A stretch of 24,811 nucleotides of DNA from an uncultured Oscillospiraceae bacterium (GCA_910588935.1 CAJUSM010000044.1:1-24811), one strand, 5' to 3'; counted from the first letter of the stretch, positions 1-8,260 are shown. The notes: generated by a model not told the origin, from the sequence alone. Translations and numbers: made by a program.

Positions 1-131
1 CGCCCCACGACCTTGCCGCAGGGGGAAGGTCCCCGGTGGGGACCGTTCTGACCCGGTCTACGCTGCCGCTCCGGTCGGTGCTGGACGTGTGCCACTGGCA
101 CACAGCACCCGAGCCGGCAGGCGAGACCCCA
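1..131. other. hairpin-rich block at window edge, possible structured RNA
   Basis: This block holds two perfect hairpins. One is GGTCCCC-GGT-GGGGACC (about 28-44). The other is GTGTGCC-ACT-GGCACAC (about 88-104), extended outward by GGTGCT/AGCACC. The density of stable stems suggests a structured RNA or the end of a palindromic repeat, on either strand, running off the left edge. On the minus strand a frame also stays open from about 160 to the edge, without a convincing start and ribosome site. I compared it from memory with cobalamin, FMN and SRP-type RNAs and found no match, so the identity is unknown. Confidence 0.3.
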
Positions 132-317
132 TCAATCACAAAAAGTAATTCGGGATGAAATCCCAACAATCCTGCAGCCTAACGACATTTTTCCACTTCC
201 CCTCATAAAATCCTCCACTCCCGCGAAACAGGGAACACGCAAACTCGGCAGGCAAGGCCAAACTCCCCACGGCCCCCAAGCCTGGCTCCCCAAGAAACAG
301 GATGACAGCAGGGCAGC

Positions 318-353
318 AAAAAAGAGCCTGGCACAGCTTGTGTCAGGCTCTTT
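318..353 (-). terminator. rho-independent terminator of the oad operon
   Basis: AAAGAGCCTG (321-330) pairs with CAGGCTCTTT (344-353). On the minus strand the stem runs into six T residues (318-323). It lies 16 bases past the oadA stop codon and closes the decarboxylase operon. Confidence 0.9.
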
Positions 354-368
354 ACGTCTATTTTGCAA

Positions 369-1829
369 TTAGAAATTGCCGTTGGTCAAATCTTCTACCA
401 CCAGGTTCCGGGGACCATTGCTTACAGCAGGAGCCGCCGCTGGCGCAGCGGGAGCAGTCGCCGGGGCAGCAGGCTGGGCAGCCGGATGGGGGTTATCCCG
501 CCACTGGAAGAACTTGCTGGCCACCTGGGGGAACAGGGCGTAGCTCAGGGTATCCTCCTCGCAGTGGCCCAGGCCTTTCTCCTTGCACTCGGCCCGAAGC
601 TTATCCATTTCCGGCTCCAGCAGGTCGGCAGGCCGGCAGGTAATAACCTCATCGCTGCCAATGCACTTTTTCCGGACTTCCTCGTTCACCTTGCCGGGCA
701 AATTGCCATACTCGCCTCGGAGCAGGCCTTTCGATTCCTTGGGCACCATCTTATAGCGCTCGCCAGAGAGCACGTTCAGCACAGCCTGAGAGCCTACAAT
801 CTGGCTGGTGGGGGTTACCAGGGGAGGATAACCAAAGTCTTCCCTCACTCTGGGTACCTCTTCCAGCACCGCGTAATACTTGTCCTCAGCCTTGGCCTGC
901 TTCAGCTGGCTGATCAGGTTGCTGAGCATACCGCCGGGCACCTGGTACAGCAGGGTATTCACGTCCACCTTCAATACCTTGGCATTGATGTCCAGCTTTT
1001 CAGCCACGCCCCGGAAATGGGCGGCAGCCTCGGAAAGCTTGGCCATATCCAGGCCGGTATCCCGGCTGGTGCCCTGGAGGGTGGCCACCATGGCCTCGGT
1101 GGCCGGCTGGCTGGTGCCATTGGCCAAGGGAGACAAGGCGCAGTCTACAATATCTACCCCGGCCTGGGCGGCCATCAGGTTGGTCATGTCGCCGGTACCG
1201 GTGGTGTTGTGGGTGTGCAGGTGGATGGGCACGCCTACATTGTCCTTCAGCTTCTTCACCAGGGAATAGGCGTCGTAGGGCAGCAGCAGGTTCGCCATAT
1301 CTTTAATGCAGATGGAGTCAGCCCCCATCTTCTCCAGCTCCATAGAGAGCTTAACAAAGTAGTCCTCGCTATGCACCGGGCTCTTGGTGTAGCTAATGGC
1401 AACCTCTGCCCAGCCGCCGTATTTCTTTACGCAGCTTACCGCGGCCTGCACATTCCGGGGATCGTTCAGGGCGTCAAAAATACGCACCACGTCAATGCCG
1501 TTTTCAATGGACTTCTTCACGAAAGCGTCCACCACGTCGTCTGCGTAGTGCCGGTAACCCAGCAGGTTCTGGCCGCGCAGCAGCATCTGCAGCTTGGTGT
1601 TGGGCAGGCCCTTTTTCAGGGTGCGCAGCCGCTCCCAGGGATCCTCGTTGAGGAAGCGCATGCACACATCAAAGGTGGCGCCGCCCCAGCATTCCAGAGA
1701 CCAGTAGCCAATGCTGTCCAGCACAGGCAGAATGGGGACCATGTCCTCCAGCTTCATCCTGGTGGCAGCCTGAGACTGGTGGGCGTCGCGCAGGATGGTA
1801 TCCATAATCTTCAGGGGATTTTTAGCCAT
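369..1829 (-). CDS. oadA: oxaloacetate decarboxylase alpha subunit (carboxyltransferase)
   Basis: This 486-residue protein is the carboxyltransferase of a biotin-dependent decarboxylase. It moves the carboxyl group of oxaloacetate to biotin, releasing pyruvate. The HMGL-like TIM barrel shows the metal-site motif DTILRDAHQS (10-19), LLRGQN (83-88), the carbamylated-lysine motif IKDM (Lys176) and the metal ligands HLHTH (203-207). The PYC/OADA conserved domain follows to about residue 445. An Ala/Pro-rich linker (about 448-468) normally leads into a biotinyl domain. Here it ends in an 18-residue tail with no AMKM motif, so biotin must come from the separate carrier in the same operon. One difference from the usual KDMAG is KDMAN. 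The start follows a strong AAGGAGG site. Pyruvate carboxylase subunit B is an alternative name, but the beta and gamma neighbours favour the Na+-pump decarboxylase. Confidence 0.93.
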   Translation of the reverse strand: MAKNPLKIMDTILRDAHQSQAATRMKLEDMVPILPVLDSIGYWSLECWGGATFDVCMRFLNEDPWERLRTLKKGLPNTKLQMLLRGQNLLGYRHYADDVVDAFVKKSIENGIDVVRIFDALNDPRNVQAAVSCVKKYGGWAEVAISYTKSPVHSEDYFVKLSMELEKMGADSICIKDMANLLLPYDAYSLVKKLKDNVGVPIHLHTHNTTGTGDMTNLMAAQAGVDIVDCALSPLANGTSQPATEAMVATLQGTSRDTGLDMAKLSEAAAHFRGVAEKLDINAKVLKVDVNTLLYQVPGGMLSNLISQLKQAKAEDKYYAVLEEVPRVREDFGYPPLVTPTSQIVGSQAVLNVLSGERYKMVPKESKGLLRGEYGNLPGKVNEEVRKKCIGSDEVITCRPADLLEPEMDKLRAECKEKGLGHCEEDTLSYALFPQVASKFFQWRDNPHPAAQPAAPATAPAAPAAAPAVSNGPRNLVVEDLTNGNF

Positions 1830-1859
1830 AATTTAAACATTTACCTCCTTGCTTCTGGA

Positions 1860-3026
1860 TCAACTGAACAGGGCCAGCAGCACGCCGGCCGCAACCGCCG
1901 AACCGATAACGCCGGCCACATTGGGGCCCATGGCGTGCATCAGCAGGAAGTTGGAGGGATCCTCCTTCTGGCCAACAACCTGGGAAACCCGGGCGGCCAT
2001 AGGCACCGCGGACACGCCGGCGGAGCCGATTAGGGGGTTAACCTTCTCTTTGGAGAAGACGTTCATCAGCTTGGCCAGCAGCACGCCGCCGGCAGAGCCC
2101 ATGCCAAAGGCCACCACGCCCATGGCCAGAATCTTTAGGGTATCGGGGTTCAAGAAGTTTTTGGCAGTGGCGGTAGCACCCACAGAGATGCCCAGGAAAA
2201 TGGTGACAATATTCATCAGCTCGTTCTGCACGGTCTTGTTCAGGCGCTCTACCACGCCGCACTCCCGCATTAGGTTGCCAAGCATCAGGCAGCCCACCAG
2301 GGGAGCCGCGGAGGGCAGCATAAAGGAGACAAAAATAGTCACGATAATGGGGAACAGGATCTTCTCGGTCTTAGAAACCGGGCGAAGCTGCTTCATCTTA
2401 ATCAGCCGCTCCTCCTTAGAGGTAAGAGCCTTCATAATAGGAGGCTGAATTACCGGCACCAAAGCCATGTAGCTGTAGGCGGCCACGGCAATGGGCCCAA
2501 GAAGATGGGGGGCCAGCTGAGAGGTGGTGTAGATGGCGGTAGGGCCGTCCGCGCCGCCAATGATGCCGATGGAGCCGGACTCCGCCGGGGTAAAGCCCAG
2601 CAGGTTGGCGCCAATATAAGTAACAAAAATGCCCAGCTGGGCGGCAGCGCCCAGCAGCAGGGTCTTGGGGTTGGCAATCAGGGGGGCAAAGTCTGTGCCC
2701 GCGCCTACGCCCACAAAGATCAGGCAGGGATAAATGCCCAGCTTAACGCCCAGGTAGAGATAGTCCAGCAGGCCGCCGTGGCCGGTGCCCAGCTCTGCCC
2801 AGTTGATCACGCCATCGGCAAAAAAATCGGCATGATACATGCCCGCGCCGGGCAGGTTGGTCAGCAGCATGCCAAAGGCAATGGGCAGCAGCAGCAGGGG
2901 CTCGAATTTTTTCACAATGGCCAAATACAGCAGCACACAGGAAACAACGATCATCACCAGGTCAAGGGGCTCGTTCACAACCTGGGCAAAGCCTGTGGTC
3001 TGCAAAAAATTTACGATTGCGTCCAT
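1860..3026 (-). CDS. oadB: Na+-translocating decarboxylase beta subunit
   Basis: This 388-residue, very hydrophobic membrane protein is the ion-pumping subunit. It removes CO2 from carboxybiotin and couples that to Na+ export. The OadB/GcdB/MmdB family signatures are present: GVGAGTDFAPLI (about 106-117), GGADGPTAIY with the functionally important Asp160 in the middle, and GSAGVSAVPMAARVSQ near the C-terminus. About nine or more membrane segments can be seen, with the first at about 22-38. The length is normal for the family. The AAGGAG site before ATG is well spaced. It lies 30 bases upstream of oadA and 48 downstream of the biotin carrier, so all are co-transcribed. The beta subunit alone cannot tell the oxaloacetate, methylmalonyl-CoA and glutaconyl-CoA pumps apart. 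The OadA-type alpha subunit decides for oxaloacetate. Confidence 0.95.
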   Translation of the reverse strand: MDAIVNFLQTTGFAQVVNEPLDLVMIVVSCVLLYLAIVKKFEPLLLLPIAFGMLLTNLPGAGMYHADFFADGVINWAELGTGHGGLLDYLYLGVKLGIYPCLIFVGVGAGTDFAPLIANPKTLLLGAAAQLGIFVTYIGANLLGFTPAESGSIGIIGGADGPTAIYTTSQLAPHLLGPIAVAAYSYMALVPVIQPPIMKALTSKEERLIKMKQLRPVSKTEKILFPIIVTIFVSFMLPSAAPLVGCLMLGNLMRECGVVERLNKTVQNELMNIVTIFLGISVGATATAKNFLNPDTLKILAMGVVAFGMGSAGGVLLAKLMNVFSKEKVNPLIGSAGVSAVPMAARVSQVVGQKEDPSNFLLMHAMGPNVAGVIGSAVAAGVLLALFS

Positions 3027-3074
3027 GGATTACACTCCTTTTTCTTTTTGTGATCGCTCAGCAGGACGCCGCCC

Positions 3075-3428
3075 TTAAGCGATGGTGCACAGGAGTGTGC
3101 CGCTCTCCACGCTTGCGCCCTTGCTGACGCCTACGGAAGTAACAGTGCCGTCCTTGGGCGCCATGATCTCGTTCTCCATCTTCATGGCCTCCAAAATCAT
3201 CAGCACCTGGCCGGACTTTACAGCCTGGCCAGCAGCTACCTTTACATCCAAAATGGTGCCGGGCATGGGAGCGTTTACAGGCTCGCCAGAGCCCGCAGCG
3301 GCCGGGGCAGGAGCAGCCACAGGGGCGGGGGCGGCCACGGGAGCGGCCACAGGGGCGGCTCCGCCCTGCACCTCTTCTACGGTTACTTCATAAGCGGTGC
3401 CGTTTACATTCACATTATACTTTCTCAT
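3075..3428 (-). CDS. biotin carboxyl carrier protein of the decarboxylase
   Basis: This 117-residue protein carries the biotin that shuttles CO2 between OadA and OadB. The N-terminus (MRKYNVNVNGTAYEV) is a typical carrier start. A long Ala/Pro linker (about 24-46) gives mobility. The C-terminal biotinyl domain (about 50-117) has the attachment motif EAMKMEN with Lys83. I chose the ATG at 3428. The ATG at 3437 (three more residues) is possible, but it lies only two bases after AAGGA. An in-frame ATG at 3476 would add a non-family leader. It sits between oadG and oadB, and its separate existence matches the missing biotinyl domain of the alpha subunit. Confidence 0.93.
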   Translation of the reverse strand: MRKYNVNVNGTAYEVTVEEVQGGAAPVAAPVAAPAPVAAPAPAAAGSGEPVNAPMPGTILDVKVAAGQAVKSGQVLMILEAMKMENEIMAPKDGTVTSVGVSKGASVESGTLLCTIA

Positions 3429-3513
3429 GGTGTCCATTTTCCTTTCTTCAGGGGAGCGCGGCCCCAGGAAAGCCAAAAAGCCCGCGCCCGTAAAATTTGA
3501 TGGCAGTTTTTTT

Positions 3514-3544
3514 ATCCCAGGCCCTGCGGGGCTTTGCCTGGGTT
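3514..3544 (-). other. intercistronic hairpin between oadG and the biotin carrier gene
   Basis: CCCAGGC (3516-3522) pairs with GCCTGGG (3536-3542) across a 13-base GC-rich loop. On the transcribed (minus) strand it is followed by A residues, not T, so it is not a terminator. It may act as an mRNA stability or processing element (inference). Confidence 0.4.
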
Positions 3545-3556
3545 ATTGTTGTTTTA

Positions 3557-3850
3557 TTACAGTTTGCGGATAGAATGGATGCGGATATGCTCGACACTGC
3601 TGCCCATCTCTTCTGCAATGGCTGCAGAAATCGCGGCAACCAGCTGCTGCTTGTTGCCCTGGGCAGGCGCGGCAGGTGCTGCGGGCTGGGGAGCTGGCGC
3701 GGCAGGGGCAGCCGAAGTACTGCCCATAATCGCCCCCACGATCTTAATGAGGATGATCAGGCAGATAAGCACCACGAAAACCGTGATGAGCCCCATGGCC
3801 ACCACCTGGAGATAGCCGGGGGCCGCAGCGGCAGCGTTTAATACCTTCAT
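3557..3850 (-). CDS. oadG: oxaloacetate decarboxylase gamma subunit (OadG-like)
   Basis: This 97-residue protein is the small membrane anchor and assembly subunit of the decarboxylase pump. It has one strong membrane helix (about 16-41), then an Ala/Pro-rich stretch (about 46-64) and a soluble C-terminal part ending IRIHSIRKL. Size and layout fit OadG/GcdD-type gamma or delta subunits, which are poorly conserved in sequence. The call therefore leans on architecture and its place as first gene of the operon. The start has a textbook GGAGGT site. In OadG the C-terminal part is known to contact the alpha subunit; here that role is inferred. Confidence 0.82.
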   Translation of the reverse strand: MKVLNAAAAAPGYLQVVAMGLITVFVVLICLIILIKIVGAIMGSTSAAPAAPAPQPAAPAAPAQGNKQQLVAAISAAIAEEMGSSVEHIRIHSIRKL

Positions 3851-3988
3851 AGCTTCTTACCTCCTTTCCTGCCAATCCTCCAAGCAAAGCCTGGAAAAAC
3901 TGGGCAATCATTATAGAAATTACAGCAAAAAACATGGGTTGGATTCTGAAAAAACACCATTGTTCCGCATTTTATCAAAATCACCTAA

Positions 3989-4017
3989 ATAATACCACGA
4001 CAAAGCCCGTTTGGCAA
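3989..4017 (-). promoter_or_regulatory. promoter of the oad operon
   Basis: On the minus strand there is a -35 TTGCCA (4017-4012), a 17-bp spacer and a -10 TATTAT (3994-3989). Transcription would start near 3982, giving a 5' leader of about 130 bases before oadG. A 12-base direct repeat AAGAATTTTTTG (4040-4051 and 4073-4084) lies upstream. Confidence 0.75.
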
Positions 4018-4116
4018 GTGGTTTCATTCATAAAATCTTAAGAATTTTTTGACAAAGAATTCATCACTGTCGAAGAATTTTTTGGGGCCAAAAGGAGGGC
4101 GGGCATTAATTGAGGC

Positions 4117-4187
4117 AAAAGACGCAGCGAAAAGATGCCGGAGCCTGCCCCGCAAGCCTTCATCCGGGCTCTTTCCCTGCGTCTTTT
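4117..4187 (-). terminator. long-stem hairpin, probable terminator after the GNAT gene
   Basis: AAAAGACGCAG (4117-4127) pairs with CTGCGTCTTTT (4177-4187), with a further GAGCC/GGCTC pairing inside. It begins 25 bases beyond the acetyltransferase stop codon. The T tract on the minus strand is only four bases, so efficiency is uncertain. On the plus strand it is also followed by T-rich sequence. Confidence 0.55.
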
Positions 4188-4211
4188 CTTCCTATTCCAG
4201 GCGTTTTTACG

Positions 4212-4775
4212 CTACACCCGCACCAGCGTTGCCGCCTTTTCTCTGGCCGGCTCATAGTCAAATTTATCAATTAAATAGGGCTTTACCGGCCGCTCTGCCT
4301 CTGGGTCCACAGGGTTTAGGGCATACCGGAGCAGGGTTTCCTCCCCCTCCTCTCCCCAGGGGGCAAAGCCCATGGCCTGGAAAAAGGCCATCCCTGGGGT
4401 ATTTTCCCTATTTACCCGAACAAACACCTCCCGCCGGCTGCCATACTCCATAATATCCCGCATCAGGCTCCATAGGGCCCTGCCAACCCCCATACCCCGG
4501 CAGTCCTCTTTTACATAAAGCTGCATCTCTACAGAAAAAAGGTTCTTAGGGTCCAGCCGGTTCTCGGTTAGGTGGCAAAAGCCGACGGTCTGGCAGTCAA
4601 TTTCACATAAAATCCACCCCAGGCCATAGGTATAGGTATCAATGCGCTGAATATAGGCCTGAAGCTCCGGCGGCTCCTTCTCTGGGGCGCAGGCTGTGCC
4701 AGTGTAGGGGGTATAAACTTTCAGCATGGACGGGCCGTCCCACTCGTTAACCCGACGCACGGCGACTCTTGGCAT
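4212..4775 (-). CDS. GNAT family N-acetyltransferase
   Basis: This 187-residue protein has a GCN5-related acetyltransferase fold. The acetyl-CoA loop is RGMGVGRAL (93-101), preceded by the strand VEMQLYVKEDC and followed by a helix. A motif-B-like region, ENTPGMAFFQAMGF, comes later. The N-terminal part (YTPYTGTACAPEKEPP) resembles the phosphinothricin-acetyltransferase branch. The substrate cannot be told from sequence. The first in-frame ATG (4799) lacks a ribosome site. The ATG at 4775 has AAAGGAG nine bases upstream, so I chose it. It is the last gene of the minus-strand run after the LtaS-like gene, with a gap of about 135 bases, and may be co-transcribed. A role in modifying the envelope polymer is only a guess. 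Confidence 0.85.
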   Translation of the reverse strand: MPRVAVRRVNEWDGPSMLKVYTPYTGTACAPEKEPPELQAYIQRIDTYTYGLGWILCEIDCQTVGFCHLTENRLDPKNLFSVEMQLYVKEDCRGMGVGRALWSLMRDIMEYGSRREVFVRVNRENTPGMAFFQAMGFAPWGEEGEETLLRYALNPVDPEAERPVKPYLIDKFDYEPAREKAATLVRV

Positions 4776-4910
4776 GGCGGTTTGCTCCTTTGATTTCATT
4801 ATAATTTCCGTAAATAACGGTTTTATCCCCGGGAGACTGGGGCCGAATGGATTTTATCCCGCCTTTTATCTCCCATTTTTTCATAGGTTTGGCTTTGGCG
4901 GCAGGCGTTT

Positions 4911-6947
4911 TCAGGCAGCTCTTTGTATGCCCTTTCCCTGAAAAGCGCTGTACACCTTTCCATCTCCGCCAAAGGAATTGTTATACTGCAAAATTGCATA
5001 CTCGTTCAGCCAGTCCTTTATGGGGCTGGGCAACGAATCTCCCGCAAGGAAAAAGTCCCCCTCGTTGTTCATGGTACCAATGTCTGTAACCACCGGCAGG
5101 TTTTGCCGCAGCTGCTCCAGGTAGTTGGTATAGGGGGAGCCCTCCAGCCCAGCCGCCCGTAGCAGCAGGCCAGAAAGATAATTTAGGCTTACCGCCTCAA
5201 TCTTCTCTCCCTCTAGGGGATAGTTGGCCCAAATGAAAAACGGCACCCGGTACTGGTCCACCACCCGGTCGTAGCCCTCCAGCAGGGCCTGGTTAAACTC
5301 CTCCTCCAGCTTAGGCCAATGGTCGCCGAAAAACAGGATGACTACTGGATCTGGCCGGGCCTCAAAATAATCCAGAAGATATTCCAAAGCCTCGTCTGAG
5401 CTTTTGGTCAGGCTTAAATACTGTTCTGCCTGGGGCCACTGCCCTGCCGCGCCGGAAACCCGAACCCTGGTTCTGTAGTTTGGGTCCTCGTAGCCGCCAT
5501 GGTTCTGTATGGTTACGTTAAAGATAAAGAGAGGCGTCCGCCGCCAGCGCTCGTACTCATAAATTACCTGCTCGTAGCAGGAGTAGTCGCTGGTAAGCCT
5601 GTGCTCAAAGGTCCTGCGCACATCAAAAATAGTGGCATCCACAAACTCGTCGAAGCCCAGGTGGGGGTATGCGTCCATCCGCTGCCAGGCGTCCCGGTTC
5701 CCCGGATGCACAGCCACGCAGTGGTACCCGTAGCTTTTTAAAATAGAGGGCAAGGCGGTCTGGGGGGAATCGATATATTGCTGGTAGGGCTTGCTCCCTG
5801 TAGGCAAAAAAGCCATGGTGTTTCCGCTGAGGAACTCGTACTCGCTGTTGCAGGTATTGCCCCCATACACAGAGGAATAGGCGGTGCCCCACACCATTTG
5901 GCCGCTTTGCTGCAGGCTATGGAGATAGGGAAGATTATCCGGGGAGAATTTTAGGGTATTAAACTGGCCGAAATCGGTCATAGACTCGTTCATAATGGCA
6001 ATGATGGTAGGCTTTTTCCCTGGCTGGCCAATGGGCGCGGGTGGCTGAATGCTCCCAATCTCCTCTGCCAAGGCCCGGGCTTTGGCGGTAGAGTACCCTT
6101 CTGGCTCATCCACCATCATAAACTGCACATTGGCCACAAAACCCGCGGCAATGCCTGTAATCTCCGAGCTGGTCTTCTGGTTCCAGGTCCACACCGAGAT
6201 GCCCATATCCGAGAGCAGATCCATGGGAAAAAGGGCCAGAGCCAGGGCCGCCGAAACCCCCAGGGCAGTGAGGCGCTCCGTAATGCGGAAGCGCCCGCTG
6301 GTCTCAATACCTTCTTGGGGCGCAAGCTTGGCGCTGAGAACAACAGAGCCTATGTAGCACATAGCCGCCACCCCCATTTTTCGGGTAGGCTGGTACTCGT
6401 ACCCGCCGGAAACCGTAAGGGCTGTGGCAAAGGACTGGAAATCCCAAGGCAAAATGGGTTGGCCCCGAAACTGGACTACAAAATAATTGGCAATGCCAAA
6501 GGTCATGCACACCGCGCCGCCAATGGCTGCCGCTGCCCAGGCCCGCCGGGTAATGGCATAGGCCAAAATAAATACCAAAAGGTAGCATAAGTAGTTGGCA
6601 ATACAGCGTTGAGAGGAGAACTGCCATATTCTTGTGCCGTTTATCACATCCACTGCCACAAAAAAGCCCACCGGCAGGGTGAGCACCAGCGCCCAGCCCA
6701 GCTTTTGCCGGATACCCGGGGGCATATGGATTTCGGTAAGGCACAGCGCGGCGGCAGCCAGGCTTAGACCGCCAAAGGTAAGGATATACCACCAATACAC
6801 GGTTCTTTCCCCAGACTCGTTCTCCTCCGCGGCCAAGGGCCATTCCAGAACGAAAAAGGCCGCGGCTGTTAGGAATACCGCCAGAGCGGCCAGTACATTT
6901 TTCCGGCTGGGGCGCAGGCAGATTGAAAAGTTTGGACTTGCGTTCAT
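4911..6947 (-). CDS. LtaS-type phosphoglycerol transferase / sulfatase-fold membrane enzyme
   Basis: This 678-residue protein is a lipoteichoic-acid-synthase-like enzyme. Its N-terminal half (about 1-275) has several membrane helices, for example 18-35, 84-101, 116-131 and 226-241. The C-terminal half is an extracellular alkaline-phosphatase-superfamily domain. Metal and catalytic positions are visible: MNESM (Glu321), GGNTCNSE with the Thr365 nucleophile, TIQNHGG (479-485) and FFGDHWP (Asp542, His543). Known relatives transfer phosphoglycerol from phosphatidylglycerol to glycolipid or other polymers. Here the polymer is unknown, but adjacency to MnaA and TagA homologues points to wall or lipoteichoic-type polymer. 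The AAGGAGA site lies about 13 bases before the ATG, a little far. Length is typical of the longer clostridial members. Confidence 0.88.
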   Translation of the reverse strand: MNASPNFSICLRPSRKNVLAALAVFLTAAAFFVLEWPLAAEENESGERTVYWWYILTFGGLSLAAAALCLTEIHMPPGIRQKLGWALVLTLPVGFFVAVDVINGTRIWQFSSQRCIANYLCYLLVFILAYAITRRAWAAAAIGGAVCMTFGIANYFVVQFRGQPILPWDFQSFATALTVSGGYEYQPTRKMGVAAMCYIGSVVLSAKLAPQEGIETSGRFRITERLTALGVSAALALALFPMDLLSDMGISVWTWNQKTSSEITGIAAGFVANVQFMMVDEPEGYSTAKARALAEEIGSIQPPAPIGQPGKKPTIIAIMNESMTDFGQFNTLKFSPDNLPYLHSLQQSGQMVWGTAYSSVYGGNTCNSEYEFLSGNTMAFLPTGSKPYQQYIDSPQTALPSILKSYGYHCVAVHPGNRDAWQRMDAYPHLGFDEFVDATIFDVRRTFEHRLTSDYSCYEQVIYEYERWRRTPLFIFNVTIQNHGGYEDPNYRTRVRVSGAAGQWPQAEQYLSLTKSSDEALEYLLDYFEARPDPVVILFFGDHWPKLEEEFNQALLEGYDRVVDQYRVPFFIWANYPLEGEKIEAVSLNYLSGLLLRAAGLEGSPYTNYLEQLRQNLPVVTDIGTMNNEGDFFLAGDSLPSPIKDWLNEYAILQYNNSFGGDGKVYSAFQGKGIQRAA

Positions 6948-7034
6948 GAGTACAGGTTTCTCTCCTTTCTTTTCAGCGCTGAACAGGGCAGCACGCTTTC
7001 GCAGAGTATTGTGGCTTGCCAGGCTTTCCGCGCT

Positions 7035-7109
7035 GAGGGCAAGAGGCGCCTGTTAAAGAAGGGATTGCCTCTTACCAGGTCAGGCAAAGCCCTCTCGGCT
7101 CTTGCCCTC
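7035..7109 (-). other. 11-bp inverted repeat just after the epimerase gene
   Basis: GAGGGCAAGAG (7035-7045) is perfectly complementary to CTCTTGCCCTC (7099-7109). The repeat begins three bases past the epimerase stop and lies before the LtaS-like gene. There is no T tract, so it is not a classical terminator. It could protect or process the mRNA, or be a small intergenic repeat. Confidence 0.4.
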
Positions 7110-7111
7110 CG

Positions 7112-8221
7112 TCAATCGTCGTAATATCTTACAATGGCGTCGGCAATCCGTTTGCTGGCCAAACCGTCCCCATAGGGGTTGGCCGCCTGGCTCATTCTGC
7201 CGTACTCCTCTTCATCCTCCAGCAGCTCCTTTACCAGCCGGTAAATGGTCTCCTCGTCTGTGCCCGCCAGCTTCAGCGTTCCCGCTGCCAGGCCCTCTGG
7301 CCGCTCTGTGGTGTCCCGCAGCACAATTACCGGTTTCCCCAAAGAGGGCGCCTCTTCCTGAATGCCTCCGCTGTCTGTAAGAATTACATAAGACCTGGCC
7401 AGCAGGTTGTGGAACTCCACCACCTCCATAGGCTCTATAAGCCGAACTCGGTCGCAGTCCCCCAGCTCGTTATAGGCCGCCTGGCGGACCTGGGGGTTTA
7501 GGTGAACCGGGTACACTGCCTTTACGTCCGGATGCTCCTCCACAACCCGGCGGATGGCTCGGAACATTCTGTGCATAGGCTCTCCCAGGTTTTCTCTGCG
7601 GTGAGCGGTAATCACAATAAGCCGGGAGCCCTTTGCCCAGTCCAGCACAGGGTGGCCGCACGCCTGGCCCACCGTGGTTTTCAAGGCGTCTATGGCGGTA
7701 TTCCCTGTTACCACAATAGAACCCTCCGGCTTGCCCTCGTCCACCAGGTTTTGCCGGCTTTGGTCTGTAGGGGCAAAGTGCAGGTCTGCAATACAACCCA
7801 CAAACTGCCGGTTCAGCTCCTCTGGGTAGGGGGAGTATTTATCGTAGGTCCGCAGCCCGGCCTCCACATGGCCTACAGCGGTCTGGCTGTAAAAGGCGGC
7901 CAGGGCGCCTGCAAAGGTGGTGGTGGTATCTCCATGGACCAGGACCATTTGGGGCCGCTCTTTCGCAATAACAGTTTCCAAGCCCTTAAGCACCCCGGCC
8001 GTAATGTCAGAAAGGGTCTGCTTAGGCTTCATAATATCCAGGTCGTAATCAGGCACAATTTCAAAGGCCTTTAGCACCTGGTCCAGCATTTGCCTGTGCT
8101 GGGCTGTTACGCATACAATGGTTTCAAACTCTTCCCGGCTTTTCAGCTCCTTTACCAGCGGGGCCATTTTAATGGTTTCCGGCCGGGTGCCAAACACCAG
8201 CATAACCTTTATCTTGTCCAT
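7112..8221 (-). CDS. wecB: UDP-N-acetylglucosamine 2-epimerase (non-hydrolysing)
   Basis: This 369-residue cytoplasmic enzyme interconverts UDP-GlcNAc and UDP-ManNAc (MnaA/WecB family). Family motifs are clear: FGTRPETIKMAP (10-21), VHGDTTT with Asp98, GHVEAGLRT with Glu120, YPEELNR with Glu134, ITAHRREN near 210, and DSGGIQEEAP in the UDP-binding half. These match the conserved D, E, E and H positions of the E. coli enzyme, shifted by three. Its product is the donor for the ManNAc transferase encoded 39 bases upstream, so the two genes form one pathway step pair. Length is normal. Confidence 0.95.
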   Translation of the reverse strand: MDKIKVMLVFGTRPETIKMAPLVKELKSREEFETIVCVTAQHRQMLDQVLKAFEIVPDYDLDIMKPKQTLSDITAGVLKGLETVIAKERPQMVLVHGDTTTTFAGALAAFYSQTAVGHVEAGLRTYDKYSPYPEELNRQFVGCIADLHFAPTDQSRQNLVDEGKPEGSIVVTGNTAIDALKTTVGQACGHPVLDWAKGSRLIVITAHRRENLGEPMHRMFRAIRRVVEEHPDVKAVYPVHLNPQVRQAAYNELGDCDRVRLIEPMEVVEFHNLLARSYVILTDSGGIQEEAPSLGKPVIVLRDTTERPEGLAAGTLKLAGTDEETIYRLVKELLEDEEEYGRMSQAANPYGDGLASKRIADAIVRYYDD

Positions 8222-8260
8222 TTGTATTTCTCCAATCTCAAGGGTATTCCTCCCCGGCGC

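Noticed and set aside
1..131. Cobalamin riboswitch on the plus strand
   Set aside because: GCCACTG and an AGCC...GAGACC stretch look suggestive. The order of elements is wrong, the GGGAAGG partner after CACTG is missing, and the B12-box match is poor.
132..368. Minus-strand 78-codon frame after oadA
   Set aside because: It runs through the oad terminator hairpin and has no family features. A 24-codon internal start with a GGAGG site exists but cannot be supported further.
363..2033. Plus-strand open frame of 556 codons opposite oadA
   Set aside because: It is antisense to a clear oadA, has unnatural His/Gly/Gln-rich composition and no family features. GC-rich codon use on the minus strand removes stops from this frame.
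4046..4080. Plus-strand promoter starting from TTGACA near 4050
   Set aside because: There is no -10-like hexamer 16-18 bp downstream and no plus-strand gene to serve.
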